A program made the translations under genes and the position numbers. Below are positions 8,758-16,927 of a stretch of DNA of 40,984 bases, piece by piece. Source of the stretch: an uncultured Verrucomicrobiales bacterium (GTDB lineage Bacteria; Verrucomicrobiota; Verrucomicrobiia; Verrucomicrobiales; Akkermansiaceae). Under the pieces are notes generated by a model that was not told the DNA's origin, did not search any database, and saw only the letters and a list, made by a program, of their open reading frames with translations. Each line of letters opens with the position of its first letter. Position 1 is the first letter of the stretch. The stretch is from assembly GCA_937930235.1 (NCBI GenBank), contig CALGLJ010000023.1, forward strand, positions 1 to 40,984. Reading direction: 5' to 3'.

Positions 8758-8826
8758 GGATGGCAGTAGTTTCGATTCAGGACCCGGACATTAAAGGGAT
8801 CCTCCCAAGAGATCGATGGAGGGAAA

Positions 8827-9954
8827 TTAGTGTTTTGAGAATTGCTGCAGTTTTACTTTGAAAGATTCAACTTGAACATTTCTTTTTGCTGAATGATCCC
8901 AAATAGGGGTTACAGAAAGATTTAAGCATTCTAGCGCATGCGCAGTTCTTTCCGAGTATCTTGGGTGGTTTTCGATCAGCCAAGATAAGGCATCGTGCCA
9001 TTTATTTTCATAAGAAGGAATTTTATCAGGATGATCAGCCCAAAAATGAATCCAACCATTGACAATGTCTAACGGCCAATCCTCTGGCAGTATTGTGGTG
9101 TTTTGCTGTGCCCACTGAGCTGTAGCCACAGGAGATTGTCTAGCGAGACGGATGAGAGCACGGGAGCGTAAATCATTGTTGATCGGAAAAAGTGGAGCCA
9201 AGTCACGAAAAATCAAGGATTCGATGACAGTGGGTAATTGTTCGGAATTGATGTAAAGCCAATCGATAAACTGACGTAGCTGATCTTCATTTTTAGATGC
9301 TTCCAAGATACCGATGAGAGCCTTTTGTCGGAGGCGTTTCGCAAAAGGCTGTTTCTTAAAAAGGTCCTGTTCAAGGAGCTTCATGCCATATCGATCTTTT
9401 CTACAGTTCATGGCTTTGAAAAAGCTTTCGGTGAAAGAATAAGGCCCTCTCAAAAGTTCTTCTCCCCAAACAGGGAAGAGTTTTTGATAATGATATTCAA
9501 GAACGAGGCATGCTAGTTCAGGATGATTTTTCCCTAGTTGATCGATCAGTTTATAGGCTGTTCGGGCAATGATTTTTTGATCAAAGATGATCTCGTGGAG
9601 AGCTTCTGGATCTTGTTCCTTTGCTAGAATCTTTTCGATGAGGATATCAGCCGGAGCTTCCCAAGCATGAGATTTTTCTTCGATTGGGGTTCCGGGTAAA
9701 TGACTAGGAATCATTCGCGAGTCATCATTCGGCAGATCAAGTCGCCTCAAAGTCTCAACCAGAAGCGGAAGAGAGAGATCTTTCGTCAACTCTTTAAAAC
9801 GATTGAGTTCATCAGAAGTAAAATGGGAAGAGTCAGAGTAAGTGACCTGTTGACATAGTTTAAGAATGTTGTCGGGAGGTGACCGAAACGAGTCTAAGTC
9901 ACAGAAAGCTAGGACAGCAAAAAGTGGGAGAATGACTAAAATTGCTCGTTTCAT
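8827..9954 (-). CDS. Secreted or periplasmic protein of unknown function
   Basis: A 375-residue protein with an N-terminal signal sequence (MKRAILVILPLFAVLAF, then Cys18). Cys18 is preceded by Phe, which is unusual for a lipobox, so cleavage by ordinary signal peptidase is as likely as lipidation. The rest is mainly alpha-helical by eye, with regularly spaced helices such as ELACLVLEYHYQKLF and LRQKALIGILEAS that suggest a helical-repeat fold. No enzyme motif is visible. It is the first gene of the five-gene minus-strand cluster, 69 bases before the GRDP-like gene, and is divergent from the isomerase-like gene at 10145. The 190-base gap between them should hold both promoters, but I cannot pick out convincing -35/-10 boxes. 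Confidence 0.75.
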   Translation of the reverse strand: MKRAILVILPLFAVLAFCDLDSFRSPPDNILKLCQQVTYSDSSHFTSDELNRFKELTKDLSLPLLVETLRRLDLPNDDSRMIPSHLPGTPIEEKSHAWEAPADILIEKILAKEQDPEALHEIIFDQKIIARTAYKLIDQLGKNHPELACLVLEYHYQKLFPVWGEELLRGPYSFTESFFKAMNCRKDRYGMKLLEQDLFKKQPFAKRLRQKALIGILEASKNEDQLRQFIDWLYINSEQLPTVIESLIFRDLAPLFPINNDLRSRALIRLARQSPVATAQWAQQNTTILPEDWPLDIVNGWIHFWADHPDKIPSYENKWHDALSWLIENHPRYSERTAHALECLNLSVTPIWDHSAKRNVQVESFKVKLQQFSKH

Positions 9955-10144
9955 TTCAGAACCATACTCAAACCGAGAAAAATGAAGCTATTACAAACTA
10001 GCCGAGATATTTTCCCAGGCTGGGAGGCTGTCAGATTTGAAGCGGGAATGAGATTTGAAATTTTCTTTAATCAGGTGATTTTGAGCGATGGGAGTCTTTT
10101 GAATCAGGCTTGGAGATTTGAGGTAAATCCTTAGACTCAGCTCT

Positions 10145-10915
10145 ATGCCGCTTCTTCAGTCTGTTTGCCGTTGGTGTTTTGGAGAGATCCCATTACCTGA
10201 GCTTGCCGCTTGGGCGGTGGAGTTGGGGATTGATGGAATTGACTTGTTGCATCCTCATGAGGTATCCGAGATTACGCCTTTCGGCTTAAAGTGTCCTGTG
10301 ACCGCGGCACCAGAGGATGAGAGCGGTCTGGGCTGCATTGATAAGGCTTTTAATCAGACGGAGCATCATCAGACGCTCTGGCGCATTTATGAAGAATTGA
10401 TTCCAGCGGCAGCCGAGGCTGGGATTTCACAAGTCATCACGTTCTCAGGAAATCGTGATGGACTCAGTGATGAGAACGGTTTGGAGAATTGTGCGCGCGG
10501 TTTAGATCCTCTCTTGGCGCTTGCCGAGCAGTATGATGTGACTCTGGTGATGGAATTACTGAATTCACGAATTGATCATCCTGACTACCAATGTGACCGG
10601 ACACATTGGGGGGCCGCTCTTTGTGAAAAGCTGGATTCACCGCGATTCAAGCTGCTCTATGATGTTTACCACATGCAGGTCATGGAGGGGGATATTATCG
10701 CAACCATTCAACGCTATTCGAAATACATCAACCACTATCACGCGGCAGGTAATCCGGGACGACATGAGCTTGATGAAACGCAAGAGCTCAATTACCCCGC
10801 AATTGTACGAGCAATTAGGGACACCGGGTTTGAAGGATATCTCGCTCAGGAATTTGTTCCCACTTGGTCAGACCATAAGGCCGCCCTAGCAGATGCAGTG
10901 TCACGTTGCCGATGA
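10145..10915 (+). CDS. Hydroxypyruvate isomerase-like TIM-barrel protein
   Basis: A 256-residue cytoplasmic protein of the AP-endonuclease-2-like sugar isomerase/epimerase superfamily. The metal-binding pattern expected for hydroxypyruvate isomerase is visible: Glu in VMELLNSRID, Asp and His in LYDVYHMQVMEGD, and His and Glu in HYHAAGNPGRHELDE (about residues 198-212), with QEFVP near the end. Hydroxypyruvate isomerase interconverts hydroxypyruvate and tartronate semialdehyde, but close relatives act on other keto sugars, so the substrate is tentative. Length fits the family (about 255-260). The start is ATG 10145. No glyoxylate genes are next to it. It ends 24 bases from the convergent DUF4870 gene. 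Confidence 0.8.
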   Translation: MPLLQSVCRWCFGEIPLPELAAWAVELGIDGIDLLHPHEVSEITPFGLKCPVTAAPEDESGLGCIDKAFNQTEHHQTLWRIYEELIPAAAEAGISQVITFSGNRDGLSDENGLENCARGLDPLLALAEQYDVTLVMELLNSRIDHPDYQCDRTHWGAALCEKLDSPRFKLLYDVYHMQVMEGDIIATIQRYSKYINHYHAAGNPGRHELDETQELNYPAIVRAIRDTGFEGYLAQEFVPTWSDHKAALADAVSRCR

Positions 10916-10939
10916 TGAAGTGATGGCGATGTATTTTCG

Positions 10940-11314
10940 CTACCGAATGAATCGAATTGTTAGAGGGTAGCGATATGCCTTACCTTCATTGGCCGCGATA
11001 GCGGCGATGATCGTGAGCACAATGTCAAAAATCAGGAAGCCAAAGAGCAATGGAATTCCAATCAAAATGAAACAGAGAATGAAGGACACAAAGAGGTAGA
11101 TAAGGATAGATATCTGAAAATTGAGACACTCTTTTGCTTGCTCTGATGCAAATAAATACTCTTCTTTTTTGACCTGCCACATGATGAGAGGGGAGATGAT
11201 ATTTCCTAAGGGGAGGATTAAACCCACAAACGAGGAAAGATGTGAGAACATTGCCCATTGACGTTCTTTTAGAGGAATGAGTTCATCGGGGCTGGTTGAA
11301 ACTTGCTCGTTCAT
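10940..11314 (-). CDS. DUF4870 membrane protein
   Basis: A 124-residue protein with the usual DUF4870 layout: ERQWAMFSHLSSFVGLILP (17-35) at the N-terminus, a GNIISPLIMWQVKKEE segment, then NFQISILIYLFVSFILCFIL and a final membrane helix, ending in YPLTIRFI. DUF4870 proteins are small Tic20-like membrane proteins with three or four helices and no defined role. The start is ATG 11314. It lies downstream of the cytosine deaminase on the same strand, 116 bases away, a gap in which I see only a small CCAT/ATGG hairpin. Confidence 0.85.
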   Translation of the reverse strand: MNEQVSTSPDELIPLKERQWAMFSHLSSFVGLILPLGNIISPLIMWQVKKEEYLFASEQAKECLNFQISILIYLFVSFILCFILIGIPLLFGFLIFDIVLTIIAAIAANEGKAYRYPLTIRFIR

Positions 11315-11430
11315 TTTGCTTTGTAAATTATTCGATTAATCAATGCAGCGCGATTATAAATTATTGGCAATTATGGATTATCGCCATCGCCATAAAAATG
11401 GTTTGTGAGATGACGGTCTTGGACAGTCAC

Positions 11431-11868
11431 TTATTCTCCAATATCTTCATTCCAGAGGGTGGGATGATCGCGAATGAATTGTTTCATCATATTGATGCAG
11501 GCGCTTTTATTTAAAACCTCGATCTGGACTCCTTGATTCCTGAGCAGTTCTTCTTCTCCCATGAAAGTGTGGTGTTCACCTATGATGACATGAGGAATAC
11601 CGTAGAGGAGAATGGCTCCGCTGCACATGCTGCAGGGGGATAAGGTGGTGTAGAGAGTGCATTCACGATAGACGGAAGCTGGTTGGCGACCGGCATTTTC
11701 GAGGGCATCCATTTCTCCGTGTAAGATGACGCTGCCATTTTGAACCCGCCTGTTGTGGCCGCGGCCAATAATTTTGTTGTGATGCACGAGGATGCTCCCG
11801 ATGGGAATTCCTCCTTCCGAAAGACCTCTTTGGGCCTCTTGAATCGCGGCTTCTAAAAATGGGTCCAT
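11431..11868 (-). CDS. Cytosine deaminase, yeast Fcy1 type
   Basis: A 145-residue zinc deaminase predicted to convert cytosine to uracil for pyrimidine salvage in the cytoplasm. The zinc and catalytic residues are clear: HGE with His50 and Glu52, and PCSMC with Cys79 and Cys82. The surrounding sequence follows yeast Fcy1 as I remember it much more closely than tRNA adenosine deaminase (TadA) or guanine deaminase: GRGHNRRVQNGSVILHGE, TLYTTLSPCSMCSGAI, the GIP segment, and the C-terminal end with LWNEDIGE. The length also matches Fcy1 (about 158). This is not the unrelated bacterial CodA amidohydrolase. No cytosine permease gene is nearby. The alternative is another nucleoside/base deaminase, but the C-terminal motif argues against it. 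Confidence 0.85.
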   Translation of the reverse strand: MDPFLEAAIQEAQRGLSEGGIPIGSILVHHNKIIGRGHNRRVQNGSVILHGEMDALENAGRQPASVYRECTLYTTLSPCSMCSGAILLYGIPHVIIGEHHTFMGEEELLRNQGVQIEVLNKSACINMMKQFIRDHPTLWNEDIGE

Positions 11869-11933
11869 GAGAAAATGAAGTTGGGGAAATGTTCCATCAA
11901 AGCGAGGGTCACGCTCTGCTAGATTTCATTTTG

Positions 11934-11988
11934 AGAAAAAAATACCGCACGGTCATGAACCTAATGCGCGGTTCATGATCGGTACGGG
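11934..11988 (-). terminator. Rho-independent terminator downstream of the LysM lipoprotein gene
   Basis: Read on the minus strand, a long stem with an 11-bp core (GATCATGAACC at 11980-11970 with GGTTCATGACC at 11961-11951, one G-U pair), extended by an imperfect outer stem, is followed by GTATTTTTTT. The loop is about 8 bases. It ends the LysM transcript before the deaminase gene. Confidence 0.8.
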
Positions 11989-12065
11989 AAGCGGAAGATC
12001 AGAGTCAACTCATGAGGCTCAATTTTTCTCAACGCAATGGCTTCAATGCCACTTCATTGGAAGAT

Positions 12066-12530
12066 CTAGCGTGATGGGATCTGTAAGCTTTGTCCGGTGC
12101 GTATGATGTTGTCACCGGGGGCCATTCCGTTAGCTGAGCGAATGGCATCGGCACTGATATTATACTTACGAGAGAGTCCCCAGAGGGAATCTCCTTTGAC
12201 CACGGTATGCGTGCGGCCACCGAGATTTGGGCGAGGAATACTCGGGGTGACCTGTTGTGGTTGCTGATAATTTGGCTGCGGATAGCTGGAGTGAACTGAA
12301 GGAGGTGCCACTGAACCTGGTGGGAGAGCCGGCGGGTTGATCGGCTGGACTTGCTGATAAGGCGTTGCTTCAGGGGTATACTGGCCGACGTCTGATTGGC
12401 CTGGGACTCCGTAGGGATTAGCAGTTTGACCTTGCGCCAAAGGTGGCGTCGGTTGTTGAGCAGAGGTGGTATTATTCGTGCAGGAAGCGAGAATGGCGAC
12501 CGGCAAGAAGGCAAAAAGTGTTGCTTTCAT
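12066..12530 (-). CDS. LysM-domain lipoprotein
   Basis: A 154-residue protein that should be anchored in the membrane and bind peptidoglycan. The signal MKATLFAFLPVAILASC ends in lipobox LASC with Cys17. Residues 20-105 form a Pro/Gln-rich linker with no folded domain. The C-terminus is one LysM domain (about 107-153) with HTVVKGDSLWGLSRKYN and a closing QSLQIPSR. It may act as a wall anchor or as a LysM partner for a hydrolase; no enzyme domain is present. Its own terminator follows about 75 bases after the stop. Confident on domain, not on role. Confidence 0.9.
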   Translation of the reverse strand: MKATLFAFLPVAILASCTNNTTSAQQPTPPLAQGQTANPYGVPGQSDVGQYTPEATPYQQVQPINPPALPPGSVAPPSVHSSYPQPNYQQPQQVTPSIPRPNLGGRTHTVVKGDSLWGLSRKYNISADAIRSANGMAPGDNIIRTGQSLQIPSR

Positions 12531-12634
12531 AGCAGTAGAATACGCGATTAGTTAAGGTTTGTGAATAAGTTTCTGAACTTAAAGATTCAGCTTACTTCAC
12601 TTACTAAAACGAGGCTTGAAGAGCTTTTGTTCAA

Positions 12635-13432
12635 TTAAATGCGAAAAAAACTGCAGACGGTTCGTTCTGTTTCTTCTTCAAGTTCGTTCCAGGTGACTTC
12701 GCGAAGAGCTGCGACTTTCTCTGCGGTGTATTTTGTGAAACCCGGTTCGCACCGTTTCCCTCGATGGGGAGTAGGAGAAAGATACGGGGAATCTGTTTCG
12801 AGCATGAAGCTTCCTGGAGGGCAGGATTGGACGGTATCGGTGACAGTCTGGGCATTTTTGAAGGTGGCAATGCCGGTGAAAGAAACGAGTCCTCCGAGGG
12901 CGATCACTTTTTCGGCCAAGGTGAAGGGGCCGGGAAAGCAATGAAAGACGGCTCGGACCGAGTCATGAAATTCTTGGTAAATTTCCAGACAATCATCAAA
13001 GCTTGCCGTGCCGTTTTTATCCCGAGTGTGGAGGACGATGTTGAGTCCATGCTTTTGAGCGAGCTGAAAGTGGCGTCGGAGAAAATCGCGCTGTCGTGCG
13101 TGATAGTCATGCTGTGACCATCCTTCGGGAGCAGGGTGGAAGTAATCGAGCCCAGTTTCACCAATGGCTGCAATTTTGGGGTCATTGAGATGGGGTTCGA
13201 TGAGAGTCTCAAAATCATCTCGAGTATGATGGACATCACAGGGATGGATTCCTAGGCAGGCAAAAACGGGCTCGTACTTTTGAGCGAGTTGAAGGTTGGT
13301 GAGGAGGTCTTCTTCTGAGGTGGCGAGGGTGATCATGCGTGAAATGCCATTTTGCTGAGCGCGCTCGATCAGCTCTGGAATTTCAGATGTTGCAAATTTA
13401 TGCGATCCGAGGTGGCAATGGGAATCGGTCAT
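12635..13432 (-). CDS. TatD-family metal-dependent hydrolase
   Basis: A 265-residue TIM-barrel hydrolase of the TatD family, proposed to act as a 3'-5' DNase or RNA exonuclease in repair and quality control. Metal ligands and signatures: MTDSHCHL at the start, GETGLDYF mid-protein, LHTRDKN, a PGPFTLAEK segment after FHCF, and ETDSPYLSP near residue 220. The start is ATG 13432, one base after the glnD stop; a longer upstream frame is open but would overlap glnD by about 190 bases. The order glnD-tatD is tightly coupled here, suggesting shared transcription. The gene ends before a 104-base gap with no recognisable terminator. Confidence 0.93.
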   Translation of the reverse strand: MTDSHCHLGSHKFATSEIPELIERAQQNGISRMITLATSEEDLLTNLQLAQKYEPVFACLGIHPCDVHHTRDDFETLIEPHLNDPKIAAIGETGLDYFHPAPEGWSQHDYHARQRDFLRRHFQLAQKHGLNIVLHTRDKNGTASFDDCLEIYQEFHDSVRAVFHCFPGPFTLAEKVIALGGLVSFTGIATFKNAQTVTDTVQSCPPGSFMLETDSPYLSPTPHRGKRCEPGFTKYTAEKVAALREVTWNELEEETERTVCSFFRI

Positions 13433-13433
13433 G

Positions 13434-16148
13434 TCAAATTTGTGTTTGTGATCCGACGAGCTTACGCACTTCACTTTGGAGAGTTTCCATTTGTTCTGGA
13501 TCGGTGAGTTTTTTTCCTTCTTTGGTTTGGACGTAGATGGAGTCGAGAGCAGCTCCTTTTTCGGTACAGATGCGTGCGTGAATAATGCGTAGGTTGTGGT
13601 CATTGACGCAGCGGTAGATGTCATGAAGCAGGCCGATGCGATCGAGGGCTTGGATTTCGATGACGGTCATGTGTGGGTCGAGGTCATTACTGATCCATGC
13701 GCGGACCGGGAATTGAATGATTTGTTCCGCTTCTGGTTTGAGGTAGTTGACTTTTTTCTTAAGCCATTCAGATGGATCGTAGTCCTCTTTTTCGTTGATT
13801 TTGTATAGGGCGGCGACAATGGACAATTGATCGCTGCGATTTTCTAAAGCCTTCATGTCTTGGGTGCAGATACGAAAGAGATCGAGGACGATGCCGTCAG
13901 GACGAGTGTAGACATCGGAGGCGAGGATGTTGAGTTGGTGGGAGGCAATCACACAGCAGACTTTTTCGAGGAAGCGAGGTTGATCATGTGTGGCGATGAT
14001 GAATTCGGTGTAGCCGAATTTTGGGTGCTCGATCCACTGGGCCGCGCATTCGAAGTGACTTTCAGGATGGCGCTCTCGCTGGTCAATGTATTGCCAAAGC
14101 GCTTTCACATGCTTGCTGATGCTGCGTTGAGTGCGGTAGCGGAAGTAGCGTTTTGGCATGAGTTTGAAGTGTTCTTCGAAAACGTCATGGTATTTTTTAC
14201 TCAGCCCTTTTTTCAGCTCGGCATGAATTTCGGTAAGGTCGTCTCCGCTTGTTTTGCCTTTGACGAGGTATTCGCGAGTGTTGTGATACAGCTGGAGAAT
14301 GAGTGTTTCTTTCCAAGGAGACCAGGCTTCCTCATTGGTGCCATTGGAGTCCGCGAAGGTGAAGAGGAGGAGGGCGTCGAGTCGGTGGCGATCCTGCATG
14401 AGGTGGGCAAATTCCTCGATGACCTCGGGGTCCTCGATGTTTTTCTTGGTGGCGAAGCGCCAAAGCGTGAGGTGATGGTCGACGAGGAACATGATGAGGG
14501 CTCGGCGCCCTCCACTGACTTTGAGGCGTTTGCACAGCCGAGCGGCAAGAAGGGCGGAGCCATCGATGTGTTCTCTGACATTTTCCGCTCGCCCAGAGTC
14601 ATGCAGAATGAGTGCGAGATAGAGGGCGTATGGGTCAGGGTGCTTCAGAAAGAGGTTACGGTAGATAGCGCGTCCGGAGTCGTCATTATCTACGAGGGCA
14701 TCGAGCTGGTCGATGCAGCGTAGGGTGTGCTCATCTGCGGTGTATCGATGGAAAAACTCGTGCTGAACGAGGCAATCGAGAGCTCCAAATTCGGGCAGGT
14801 ATCGACCGAGCACTCCACAGCGGTGCATGAGGCGTAAGATACGTGCCGTTTGGCCTTTGTGTTCTAGGATTTCTCGAAATGAGTCGCGATTAGCCTCATC
14901 GTAGCGAAAGCTGTGATCAATGAGTTCCCAGTGCTTTTTAATCAGCTTGCGCAGCGGAGGGGATGGTTGAGCATCATGGCGTTGACAGTAGAGGAAGAGG
15001 CGAATGATGCGCGAGGGATTCTCGGTGAAGAGGTCTTTGCGCTTCCCGAAAAGACGCCCGTTCCTGATGGTGTAATCAGTGAGTTCAATCTCTTCTTCCG
15101 TTTGCTTTCGCTTGAAGCCAAACATGCCACGTTTGTGCGCATTTTCCTCATCGTGCTGGATTTCGAAAATCTCAAAAACGGACTTGGTATGATTTCGGAT
15201 GTTGCGGGTGTGCGTGTAGTAATCACGCATGAATGATTCGATGCGTCGCAGGATTGTTTTTTGAGGATATCCGAATTCATTGGCGACGACCCCTTGCAGT
15301 CTGAGAGTGAGAATGTCGTTTCCTTTGTGATGGTAGTGAATCGAATTGCGCACTCGGTGAAGGAAATCGAAGGCGTCTTTGAGCTCTCGGCGAGCCATTC
15401 GGGTTAGGATCTTCTTCTGAATGAGTTCGGTCATGGATCGAGTGCCTGCTTCGGCGTCGATGATCCATTCGAGATTATGATGATCGCGCAGTCCTCCGGG
15501 GCTTTCTTTCACGTTGGGTTCCTGGAGAAAGACGGTGTGCGACCATTTAGAATGCCGAGAATTGATTTCATGACGGCGCTCTTGGAAGAATGCTTCCTGA
15601 TCTTTGATGATGCAGTCCTTGCGGAAGCGGTAGCGGAATTTTTCGAAAAGAAAGGCATCGCCTACGATGAGGCGGGAATCAAGGAGGGCGGTGCGCGAGA
15701 GGGGCTCGCTTTTGGCTTCCTTCACGCACTCGCTCAGGGAGCGTGTGGAGGGGAGAAATTTAAATCCAAGGTCCCAAATGGTCATTTGAATTTCTTGGAT
15801 GACTTCGGAAGTTTTTTTCGGAATTTTATGACTAGCTTCTTTTACCAGAAAGAGGAGATCGATATCTGATCCGGGATTCATGTGCTGTCGTCCGTAGCCC
15901 CCATTTGCGGTGAGAGCGAGACCGCTAGGAGGATCTGATGCGGGGGAGGCGATTTTAAAGAGAAGGGTCAGCAGCTCATCAAGCATTGCGGAGCGAGCCT
16001 GGGCGTGATGGATTCCCCGCTCACCTTCCAAATGACGTTGATGCAGGTCATCCTGAACGGAGGCGAGAGTTTCCTTTAAGATGCTGAGTCGCTCAGGTTG
16101 ACTGAGCGGCCGAAGTTCATCGTGATCGAGATCGAAAAACACAGGCAA
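13434..16148 (-). CDS. glnD: Bifunctional PII uridylyltransferase/uridylyl-removing enzyme GlnD
   Basis: A 904-residue cytoplasmic nitrogen sensor that adds UMP to PII proteins under nitrogen limitation and removes it when glutamine is high. The nucleotidyltransferase site is GGYGRQHMNPGSDIDLLFL (83-101) with Gly93-Ser94 and the Asp95/Asp97 pair. The PII-uridylyltransferase linker domain lies in the middle. The HD domain for deuridylylation has LILHDSGRAENVREH around His516-Asp517. Two C-terminal ACT domains (about 725-800 and 830-904) would bind glutamine. Length is in the usual 850-950 range and all domains are intact. No glnB, glnK, amtB or glnA is in the window. The start is ATG 16148; the stop is one base from tatD. 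Confidence 0.95.
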   Translation of the reverse strand: MPVFFDLDHDELRPLSQPERLSILKETLASVQDDLHQRHLEGERGIHHAQARSAMLDELLTLLFKIASPASDPPSGLALTANGGYGRQHMNPGSDIDLLFLVKEASHKIPKKTSEVIQEIQMTIWDLGFKFLPSTRSLSECVKEAKSEPLSRTALLDSRLIVGDAFLFEKFRYRFRKDCIIKDQEAFFQERRHEINSRHSKWSHTVFLQEPNVKESPGGLRDHHNLEWIIDAEAGTRSMTELIQKKILTRMARRELKDAFDFLHRVRNSIHYHHKGNDILTLRLQGVVANEFGYPQKTILRRIESFMRDYYTHTRNIRNHTKSVFEIFEIQHDEENAHKRGMFGFKRKQTEEEIELTDYTIRNGRLFGKRKDLFTENPSRIIRLFLYCQRHDAQPSPPLRKLIKKHWELIDHSFRYDEANRDSFREILEHKGQTARILRLMHRCGVLGRYLPEFGALDCLVQHEFFHRYTADEHTLRCIDQLDALVDNDDSGRAIYRNLFLKHPDPYALYLALILHDSGRAENVREHIDGSALLAARLCKRLKVSGGRRALIMFLVDHHLTLWRFATKKNIEDPEVIEEFAHLMQDRHRLDALLLFTFADSNGTNEEAWSPWKETLILQLYHNTREYLVKGKTSGDDLTEIHAELKKGLSKKYHDVFEEHFKLMPKRYFRYRTQRSISKHVKALWQYIDQRERHPESHFECAAQWIEHPKFGYTEFIIATHDQPRFLEKVCCVIASHQLNILASDVYTRPDGIVLDLFRICTQDMKALENRSDQLSIVAALYKINEKEDYDPSEWLKKKVNYLKPEAEQIIQFPVRAWISNDLDPHMTVIEIQALDRIGLLHDIYRCVNDHNLRIIHARICTEKGAALDSIYVQTKEGKKLTDPEQMETLQSEVRKLVGSQTQI

Positions 16149-16212
16149 ATGATGTGTTGATCGATCTGCTAAGGCAAGGGCTGTGGATAGAGAATGCTCT
16201 ATTTTATGGGAT

Positions 16213-16243
16213 AAAAAAAGCTCCGGAGATAGTCCGGAGCTTT
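16213..16243 (-). terminator. Rho-independent terminator after the YkuD gene
   Basis: AAAGCTCCGGA (16217-16227), loop GATAG, TCCGGAGCTTT (16233-16243) form a perfect 11-bp stem. On the minus strand it is followed by a run of seven T's in total, about 20 bases past the YkuD stop. It separates that gene from glnD. Confidence 0.93.
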
Positions 16244-16265
16244 CAAAAGTTTGGGAGAACTTCGC

Positions 16266-16892
16266 TTACCAGCGTGTCGCGGTGGCTCGCACGCGGGGTG
16301 GGCCACCATTGCGTGCGTAGTATTGTCTTCCCGCGGGAGTGGTATCAAGAGAACCGCGGATGATCTTTACTTGAGCGCCGACTCCCACTCGATTGTAGAG
16401 ATCGATCACGTGGCGAGATTTCATGCGAATGCAGCCATAGGAAGCGGGGCGGCCAATATTGCGCTCTTCGGGAGTGCCGTGAATATAAATGCAGCGACCG
16501 AGAGTATTTGCGTTGTGGCGCTCTTTTCCTCGAAGCCAGAGAATGCGAGTGACGATGGGATCGCGGCCGGGGGCATTGGGGCGAATCACTTCACCAGTGC
16601 GACGTCGGCTTTTAAAGACAGCTCCGATAGGGGCATTGCCTCCAATCTTCTTGGCCACTTCCAGTTTACCGAGAGGCGTGCGTCGTGAGCCTCTGCGAGT
16701 TCCGAGACCGAATTTAGAAGTAGAGATGGGATAAGCCTTAACGGGCTGTCCTTCTTTTACGAGGAGCATTTTTTGATCTCGCACGCTGACAACCATTTGG
16801 TTGTTGCTGTCAAAACTGGAACCACAACTACTCAGGAAGAGAGCGGAAATGAGAGCGAGACTGAAGGTGATGAAATGGCGTTTTTGAAACAT
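16266..16892 (-). CDS. L,D-transpeptidase (YkuD) lipoprotein
   Basis: A 208-residue envelope enzyme predicted to form or swap 3-3 peptidoglycan cross-links or attach proteins to the wall. The signal ends in lipobox LSSC with Cys23. The YkuD catalytic domain covers about residues 32-177, with IHGTPEE (His138) and the core ASYGCIRM (Ser151, Cys154 nucleophile, Arg156). The C-terminal 25 residues are basic and Arg/Gly-rich. The start is ATG 16892, 35 bases after the stop of the GT2 gene, and a strong terminator follows. The GT2 gene may be co-transcribed, but a shared pathway is not proven. Confidence 0.93.
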   Translation of the reverse strand: MFQKRHFITFSLALISALFLSSCGSSFDSNNQMVVSVRDQKMLLVKEGQPVKAYPISTSKFGLGTRRGSRRTPLGKLEVAKKIGGNAPIGAVFKSRRRTGEVIRPNAPGRDPIVTRILWLRGKERHNANTLGRCIYIHGTPEERNIGRPASYGCIRMKSRHVIDLYNRVGVGAQVKIIRGSLDTTPAGRQYYARNGGPPRVRATATRW

Positions 16893-16927
16893 CGTGCGGT
16901 GTTGGGACGTTTAATGGTTATTAACAA

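Noticed and set aside
12635-13624. Longer start for TatD (329 residues)
   Set aside because: The extra 64 residues overlap the glnD coding region. ATG 13432 begins right at the conserved DSHCHL motif.
13860-14723. Long plus-strand frame (287 residues) inside glnD
   Set aside because: It is antisense to the conserved HD and linker region of GlnD, has no recognisable domain, and carries no promoter or ribosome site. It is a shadow of glnD codon use.
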